This document shows, in pieces, positions 7,093-11,124 of a DNA stretch of 11,124 bases (its first letter is position 1; each line of letters begins with the position of its first letter). The position numbers and the translations under genes are program-made. The notes beneath the pieces are model-generated. The model did no database searches. It had not been told where the DNA came from and was given only the letters and a program-made list of their open reading frames with translations. Source of the DNA: an uncultured Campylobacter sp. (GTDB lineage: Bacteria > Campylobacterota > Campylobacteria > Campylobacterales > Campylobacteraceae); assembly GCA_938041615.1 (NCBI GenBank), contig CALISV010000039.1:1-11124 (forward strand), given 5' to 3'.

Positions 7093-7428
7093 CTACCACA
7101 GCTTTAGGCAGACTTGCCCTATTATGACGGCGATGGGGGCTCCGTTTATGTCGTAGGTGTTGCTCGAGTTTGAACCAAAATCGGGCTTGACGACGTTGCC
7201 TTGTATCACCCAAGTGTTGCTTGAGTTTGCGCCGTATTTGGGCTTTATTTTTTTGCCGTCAAACTCAAATGTGTTAGAGGAGTTGGCTCCTGTTTTGGGC
7301 TTTAGCACGCCGCCGTCAAATTCAAAGGTATTGTGCGTGGTTGCGCCGTATTTGGGCTTTAGCTCGTTGCCCTCATATACCCAAGTGCCGTTGCCCGCAG
7401 ACCTTCCGTCCCAGTTGATTTTGGGCAT
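7093..7428 (-). CDS. Small protein of four 19-residue beta repeats
   Basis: The 111-residue product has a short N-terminal strand (MPKINWDG) and then four repeats of exactly 19 residues: 15-33, 34-52, 53-71 and 72-90, with a hydrophobic final strand at 91-111. The repeat pattern is T-[FW]-x-[FYI]-[DEQ]-G-x-x-[LIV]-K-P-x-x-G-[AS]-x-[ST]-x-N; the DNA shows the matching 57-base period (TTGGGCTT-like words at 7181, 7238, 7295 and 7352). Alternating polar/aromatic residues with G and N turns suggest short beta-hairpins closing into a small propeller- or flower-like ring; it may belong to the '4-fold beta flower' group, which I recall only loosely. There is no signal peptide, membrane helix or catalytic motif. 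An excellent AGGAGG lies 5 bases before the ATG, 29 bases after the preceding gene's stop, so it should be the well-translated last gene of the operon. Function unknown. Confidence 0.82.
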   Translation of the reverse strand: MPKINWDGRSAGNGTWVYEGNELKPKYGATTHNTFEFDGGVLKPKTGANSSNTFEFDGKKIKPKYGANSSNTWVIQGNVVKPDFGSNSSNTYDINGAPIAVIIGQVCLKLW

Positions 7429-7433
7429 TTTAT

Positions 7434-7439
7434 CCTCCT
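7434..7439 (-). promoter_or_regulatory. Near-perfect Shine-Dalgarno site for the beta-repeat protein
   Basis: AGGAGG on the - strand, 5 bases before the ATG. It is the strongest ribosome site in the window and suggests higher translation of the last operon gene than of the two membrane proteins before it. Confidence 0.7.
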
Positions 7440-7457
7440 AAAATGAGTTATAAGCAA

Positions 7458-9374
7458 TCACTTTGCGCGGCTTGCTTCTTTTGCTTTTATCGCTTCGTAA
7501 ATTTCATCCGCGCTCGTTAAATTTGCGTCCAAAAACTCCTGCGCCTTTTTTAGCGTGCGCGCGCCCATGATACCGTCAGATTTGACGCCGATAGCCTTTT
7601 GCACGTATAAAATTTTCTCTTTTTGCGTCATCTGCGGCGCGGTTTTAGCGTCGTCGGTGGAGTTTGTTTCGCGCGCCGTCTCGTTTGAGCCGTCAAATTT
7701 AGCCGTCATCTCGCGAAATTTGGCTTCCAGACTACGCGACGCCTCAAAGCGCTCGTCAAGCTGCATAAGAGTCGGAGCGTAACCAAAGCCAGATATCGCG
7801 CCGTAGATCGCACCGACTGCTCCAAAGCCTGCTAAAATTTTAAAAAATAGCGAAAAAGCCTCTTTGTTTCGCATGCTTTGGCGGTACTCTTTAGGCACGG
7901 CACTACGGCGAATCAGCGTAACCAGCGCACTAAGAGGCGCTAAGACGCACCAAGCCATGCCCGCGCAAATAGCCAAAAATATAAGCGTATAAATAGGCGC
8001 CATGATGTAGCGCTCGGCTAAATTTTCGCCCAAAAATCCCGCCGTAAAAACTAGCGCAATCAGCCAAAATAGCGAGCCCAGCCCAAACCAAACCGCAGGC
8101 GAGTAAACGGGAGAGATTTTATCCAGACATTTTTTCATCGTTTCGCCCAGTTTGCTCGCCGCGCCCCTTGAGACGTAGCCTTCGCAGGCCTCTATCACGG
8201 CATTTGCGGCCTCTGTTTGCGCGCCGTCCGTTTTAGCGATACGCTTTAGCGCGGAGTCAAGAGCAGGCTGCGAGCAGTAGCGCGTGAAAAATTTAAACGC
8301 CTCGCGCCTAGTTATCTTGCCGTCGGCATCCATCTTTTCTAGCATAGAAATCTCGTCTGCAAAAAGATCATCGAAAAAGGGCGGCCTGATAAAGGCGTAG
8401 GGCGGGTTGCTAAAGCCCACCGCCTCGTACTCCTTGCCTAGCAGGATAAAATTTAGCCGCGTTATCGCGCTAGAACCCACGTAAGAAAACAGGTGCGAGC
8501 TCTCATCGCCGCTCTCTTCGTCTTGATAAAACGGTATCGTCTGCGAGATAAATTTGCAGGTGCGAGCGCACAAGAAGTCCAAAAGCTCGTCGGCGTAGGA
8601 GCGCGATTTTATGCGTAAATTTACGCTTGGTTTCGCGTAGGCGCCGATGTTTGCTACCGTGGTAAAGTATCCGTGTCCGCTACACTGGGCGCACTGCACG
8701 TAGCCGGACCCGCCGCATCCGCCGCACCTAACCGTGCCAGATCCCGAGCAGCCGTAGCAGGTATTTGAGCCGCTGCCGCCGCATGATGAGCAGCTCTCGT
8801 AGCGATACGTCACGTAGGTGCTGCCGTCTGAGTTATACTGCGTGTGAGGGCGATTTACGCCGCCGCTGCCTCCGCACGTAGAGCAGCTTTGTCGTCCGCG
8901 TCCGCCGCAGCTGGAGCAGGTTTTTTTACCGCGTCCGCCGCACTCGCCGCATCTCGTCTGCCCGTCACCGCCGCAGTTGCCGCAGCGCTCGCTCATGCTA
9001 AATGGCTTAAAATCGTAATACCTAACCGCGCCGCCTGATTTTGCGACGGCTTCTTTTGCGTCTTGGCGTAGTTCGGTGAGTAAAATTTCACGCAGATCCG
9101 TGCTATCTCTAGCCTGCAGCAAGCACTCTCTGGCGTGATTTTCGTAGCCGCGCGTATCGTCGCCGAAATGTATCTGCTCTTTTGCGCCGCCTGCGATCTT
9201 GCTCTCCTCGCGCTTGCCGTAAAACTCCCACGTCACGGTCGCCGTCGCTTCAAAATCAAAAATTTCGTGCGAAATTTCTACCAAATCCTCAGGCTTAGCT
9301 TGGTTGCCGTTTATTAGATTGCGCAGCCCTTTTAAAAACGGCTCGTGTAAACTTAACTCGTCAAATTCGCTCAT
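7458..9374 (-). CDS. Membrane protein with eight DnaJ-type CxxCxGxG zinc motifs, TerB/EF-hand-like segment and peptidoglycan-binding-like C-terminus
   Basis: The product is 638 residues from the ATG at 9374; a further 35 in-frame codons upstream lie inside the preceding gene and are rejected. Residues 1-130 are unrecognised and contain no J domain (no HPD). Residues 131-235 hold eight CxxCxGxG-type motifs, with first cysteines at 131, 142, 153, 164, then 195, 206, 217, 228: two blocks of four at an exact 11-residue period around a 24-residue Tyr/Ser-rich loop. DnaJ has four such motifs. A segment at 344-365 (LEKMDADGKITRREAF) resembles TerB or EF-hand loops. Membrane helices are at about 427-448, 457-488 and 505-531; the basic loop 489-504 indicates cytoplasm, so the N-terminus is inside and the tail periplasmic. 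The tail at 586-616 (VQKAIGVKSDGIMGARTLKKA) resembles a PG_binding_1 motif. Automated pipelines might call it DnaJ, which is unlikely to be right. It overlaps its upstream neighbour's ribosome/stop region. Confidence 0.87.
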   Translation of the reverse strand: MSEFDELSLHEPFLKGLRNLINGNQAKPEDLVEISHEIFDFEATATVTWEFYGKREESKIAGGAKEQIHFGDDTRGYENHARECLLQARDSTDLREILLTELRQDAKEAVAKSGGAVRYYDFKPFSMSERCGNCGGDGQTRCGECGGRGKKTCSSCGGRGRQSCSTCGGSGGVNRPHTQYNSDGSTYVTYRYESCSSCGGSGSNTCYGCSGSGTVRCGGCGGSGYVQCAQCSGHGYFTTVANIGAYAKPSVNLRIKSRSYADELLDFLCARTCKFISQTIPFYQDEESGDESSHLFSYVGSSAITRLNFILLGKEYEAVGFSNPPYAFIRPPFFDDLFADEISMLEKMDADGKITRREAFKFFTRYCSQPALDSALKRIAKTDGAQTEAANAVIEACEGYVSRGAASKLGETMKKCLDKISPVYSPAVWFGLGSLFWLIALVFTAGFLGENLAERYIMAPIYTLIFLAICAGMAWCVLAPLSALVTLIRRSAVPKEYRQSMRNKEAFSLFFKILAGFGAVGAIYGAISGFGYAPTLMQLDERFEASRSLEAKFREMTAKFDGSNETARETNSTDDAKTAPQMTQKEKILYVQKAIGVKSDGIMGARTLKKAQEFLDANLTSADEIYEAIKAKEASRAK

Positions 9375-9380
9375 TTTAAA

Positions 9381-9385
9381 TCCTA
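9381..9385 (-). promoter_or_regulatory. Ribosome site made from the stop codon of the upstream gene (translational coupling)
   Basis: On the - strand TAGGA starts with the TAG stop of the YcxB-like gene and is followed by six bases and the ATG at 9374. Stop and start are 8 bases apart. This decides the start of the zinc-motif protein and implies coupled translation. Confidence 0.7.
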
Positions 9386-9964
9386 AATTTGATTTTGCGC
9401 GTCCAGTCCCGCGCGCTTTTTTACCTCGCTTAAAAACTCCGCCCCGCCGTCTGCGAAGGCCTCGCGCGGCACGGCGCAAAACATGGAGTTTGCGATGATA
9501 ACAACGACATACTCGCCCACATATCGAGCGTCGCTGATGACGGCGTACCTGTATCTGCCCTCGCCGAATTTGCTCTTTTGCACGAAAAACTCATCCTCTA
9601 AGATCACGCTTTTTTGCCCGAATTCGCTGTAGTTTGCTTTGCTTAGCATAGCGCGAATCAGCAGCCAAGGTCGCAGCCCCGTGGCGTAAAGTACCGTCAA
9701 AAACGCGCCTATCCACGCAAGATAGGGCAAGATCGCTGCACTTTCAAAGCCGTAGTCCTCAAGCAAGCAGCCAAGGTCGTTAAGGTAAAATTTAACGCAC
9801 AAAAGCGTGATAAAAATCATCCCGATAACAATCGCCGCAAAGTCGCAAAGGCTGATATAGCGCATAAATTTATCGCCTTTATAAACAATCTTGCCCACCT
9901 CGCGCGTCATCGCTTTATACTCGGCGCTAGGCTTTAGCTCAAAGTAGGCTTTCAAATTTGACAT
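9383..9964 (-). CDS. YcxB-like two-helix membrane protein
   Basis: A 193-residue inner-membrane protein. A cytoplasmic N-terminus (about 35 residues, starting MSNLKAYFELKPSAEYKAM) is followed by two helices at about 38-60 (LCDFAAIVIGMIFITLLCVKF) and 76-97. The C-terminal 85 residues form alternating strands (VILEDEFFVQKSKFGEGRYRYAVISDARYV, then VVVIIANSMFCAVPREAF) and end in a helix. This layout (two helices, then a strand-rich domain with a 'response to setting, then ..VPREAF' ending) fits the YcxB-like domain, whose function is unknown. AAAGGA precedes the ATG by 5 bases. It is the first gene of the three-gene - strand operon and is coupled to the zinc-motif gene. The family call rests on overall pattern, not on a catalytic signature. 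Confidence 0.75.
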   Translation of the reverse strand: MSNLKAYFELKPSAEYKAMTREVGKIVYKGDKFMRYISLCDFAAIVIGMIFITLLCVKFYLNDLGCLLEDYGFESAAILPYLAWIGAFLTVLYATGLRPWLLIRAMLSKANYSEFGQKSVILEDEFFVQKSKFGEGRYRYAVISDARYVGEYVVVIIANSMFCAVPREAFADGGAEFLSEVKKRAGLDAQNQI

Positions 9965-10190
9965 TTGCTTCCTTTAAATTTTGATGAGATATTATCAAAT
10001 TTGGCCTAAATTTACGCTATTTTTAAAATCGCCTTTAAAACGAGAATTAAGCCTAAATTTCGTAAAATCACCGCCAAGACGCGAGGTCGCGTAATACGTT
10101 AAAAGGCAAACGATGCAAAACTCAACCGCATAAATTCCGCTAAATTTAAACCGAGTCAACCAATCAAATTTAAATTTAACGGAGAAAACC
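9965..10190. promoter_or_regulatory. Divergent promoter region between the three-gene operon and the molybdoenzyme gene
   Basis: On the - strand GATAAT (9991-9996) lies 27 bases before the YcxB-like start and is a probable -10. On the + strand no convincing -10 was found; TAAAAT near 10063 is a weak candidate. GGAGA (10181-10185) is the ribosome site of the molybdoenzyme. A 19-mer at 10141-10159 (taaatttaaNccgagtcaa) is shared with the 124-bp repeats. No gene is supported here. Confidence 0.45.
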
Positions 10191-11124
10191 ATGAAAAGAC
10201 GAGACTTTCTAAAACTAGGCGCGCTTGCGGCAGCTTCGGCGCAGGCAAAACAATTAGGCGCGGCGGCGCAGGCGATATTTGACGAGCAGATGGGGCTTTG
10301 CGCGAATAAATTCGGCGCGTTTTACGTCCAAACCATCGGCGGCAGAGTCGTGGGCACAGAGCCGTTTGAGGGCGACGCGATGCCTACGGTGCTAAACAAC
10401 GCCCTAAGCGATCACATCCAAAACGAAACGCGCGTGAAATACCCATACGTGCGCAAAAGCTTCCTCGCAGACCCGTCAAATCCAAAACCCGAGCTTCGCG
10501 GCAAAGAGCCTTTCGTGCGCGTTAGCTGGGACGAGGCGATAAAGCTAAGCGCTAAAATTTTAAAAGAAAACTTCGACAAATACGGCTCGGAGGCCATTTA
10601 CGGGCAGCTTTATCAGTGGGGCAGCCTCGGCAAAGTCGGCCACTCGCAGCGCACCGCAAAGCGCATGCTAAACGCGCTAGGAGGCTACGTGAGCGAGCTT
10701 GGCGGCTACTCATACGGCGCGGCGACGGCGTTTTTGCCTCACGTGACGGGCTCTATCGATCCGACGCACGCTCCGACGCGCTGGGAGGGCGTGGTAAAGG
10801 AGGCCAAAACGATCGTGTTTTGGGGCACTAATCCCGTCGTCTCAAATAAGATCGCTATCGGCGTTCCGATGCACAACTCCTACGCCTACTACGAGATTAT
10901 GAAAGATAAATTTAAAAAAGGCGAGATGAAAATTTACAGCGTCGACGTCTACCGCAACGAAACGGCGGAGTATTTCGGCGCGCACTATCTCGCCGTGCGC
11001 CCTTGCACCGATACGGCGATGCTGATCGGGCTTTGCGAATATCTTTACGAAAACGGGCTTTACGACAAGGAATTTATTGAGCGCTACACGGTCGGGTTCG
11101 ATAAATTTAAAGAGTATTTCACGG
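10191..11124 (+). CDS. Tat-exported molybdopterin S-/N-oxide reductase, DMSO/TMAO reductase family (3' end cut by window)
   Basis: The first 311 residues of a periplasmic bis-MGD molybdenum enzyme of the DMSO reductase family, terminal reductase for S- or N-oxides (DMSO, TMAO, biotin or methionine sulfoxide). The twin-arginine signal is MKRRDFLKLGALAAASAQA, with RRDFLK matching the Tat consensus and cleavage likely near residue 19-20. No CxxCxxxC iron-sulfur site follows, consistent with the single-subunit TorA/DorA/BisC branch. In GGYSYGAA (171-178) S174 is placed as the molybdenum-ligating Ser (Ser147 of Rhodobacter DMSO reductase), and LYQW (140-143) matches the active-site Tyr114/Trp116 pair, so Y141 and W143 are the counterparts. 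Other conserved stretches are PHVTGS, VFWGTNPVVSNK and YRNETAEYFGA. The nearest known relative is likely C. jejuni Cj0264c, which works with a cytochrome c. Substrate cannot be fixed from this part. GGAGA lies 5 bases before the ATG. Confidence 0.93.
   Translation, partial: MKRRDFLKLGALAAASAQAKQLGAAAQAIFDEQMGLCANKFGAFYVQTIGGRVVGTEPFEGDAMPTVLNNALSDHIQNETRVKYPYVRKSFLADPSNPKPELRGKEPFVRVSWDEAIKLSAKILKENFDKYGSEAIYGQLYQWGSLGKVGHSQRTAKRMLNALGGYVSELGGYSYGAATAFLPHVTGSIDPTHAPTRWEGVVKEAKTIVFWGTNPVVSNKIAIGVPMHNSYAYYEIMKDKFKKGEMKIYSVDVYRNETAEYFGAHYLAVRPCTDTAMLIGLCEYLYENGLYDKEFIERYTVGFDKFKEYFT

Noticed and set aside
7130..7390. CRISPR-like tandem repeats
   Set aside because: The 57-base units are adjacent without spacers, diverged, and translate into a protein repeat.
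7157..7441. 94-codon + strand frame opposite the beta-repeat gene
   Set aside because: Its repeats mirror the 57-base period of the real gene; the - strand frame has AGGAGG and the protein-like pattern.
8669..9000. DnaJ chaperone
   Set aside because: CxxCxGxG motifs are present, but there is no J domain or HPD, twice as many motifs, and membrane helices.
7458..9479. Longer version of the zinc-motif protein starting at 9479
   Set aside because: The extra 35 residues are Arg-rich and overlap the end of the YcxB-like gene; the ATG at 9374 has a ribosome site and a natural start after the upstream stop.
9995..10192. 65-codon - strand frame between the operon and the molybdoenzyme
   Set aside because: It covers the divergent promoter region, overlaps the molybdoenzyme start, has no ribosome site, and its hydrophobic part reflects AT-rich sequence.

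Overview
The window looks like a chromosomal segment of a campylobacterium, probably a higher-GC oral or gut Campylobacter (showae/rectus/curvus type). That assignment is inferred from three things: moderately GC-rich genes in AT-rich spacers, a very high density of the hexamer AAATTT both in spacers and in codons, and the gene content. I see no rRNA, tRNA, CRISPR array, transposase or phage gene.

Left part, + strand (1-3404): a nearly complete uvrA (nucleotide excision repair ATPase) lacks only its first residue or two. A small T4 endonuclease V-type pyrimidine-dimer glycosylase follows it, so two independent UV-damage repair routes sit side by side. A gene-free stretch (3405-3846) ends in a bidirectional terminator shared with fhs, the convergent gene on the - strand (formate-tetrahydrofolate ligase, one-carbon metabolism). 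fhs is divergent from a DJ-1/PfpI-family gene of the isonitrile-hydratase type on the + strand.

Middle part (6140-7033): this stretch is disturbed. The last 67 bases of the DJ-1 gene plus 57 bases of its downstream flank recur 770 bases further on (124 bp, 8 mismatches, every coding difference synonymous). The second copy is a gene-tail remnant that has acquired a new in-frame ATG. Between the copies lie a small two-helix membrane protein gene on the - strand with a good promoter and ribosome site, and a doubtful 40-codon ORF.

Right part, - strand (7093-9964): three tightly packed genes form one probable operon. They are, in order of transcription, a YcxB-like two-helix membrane protein; a 638-residue protein with eight CxxCxGxG zinc motifs in perfect 11-residue register, a TerB/EF-hand-like segment, three membrane helices and a C-terminal peptidoglycan-binding-like motif; and a 111-residue protein made of four 19-residue beta repeats. 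I do not recognise this set as a described system, and it is the best candidate here for something new, perhaps an envelope-linked module connecting a cytoplasmic zinc domain to the cell wall.

Right edge, + strand (10191-11124): the first 311 residues of a Tat-exported molybdopterin S-/N-oxide reductase (DMSO/TMAO reductase family), divergent from the operon.
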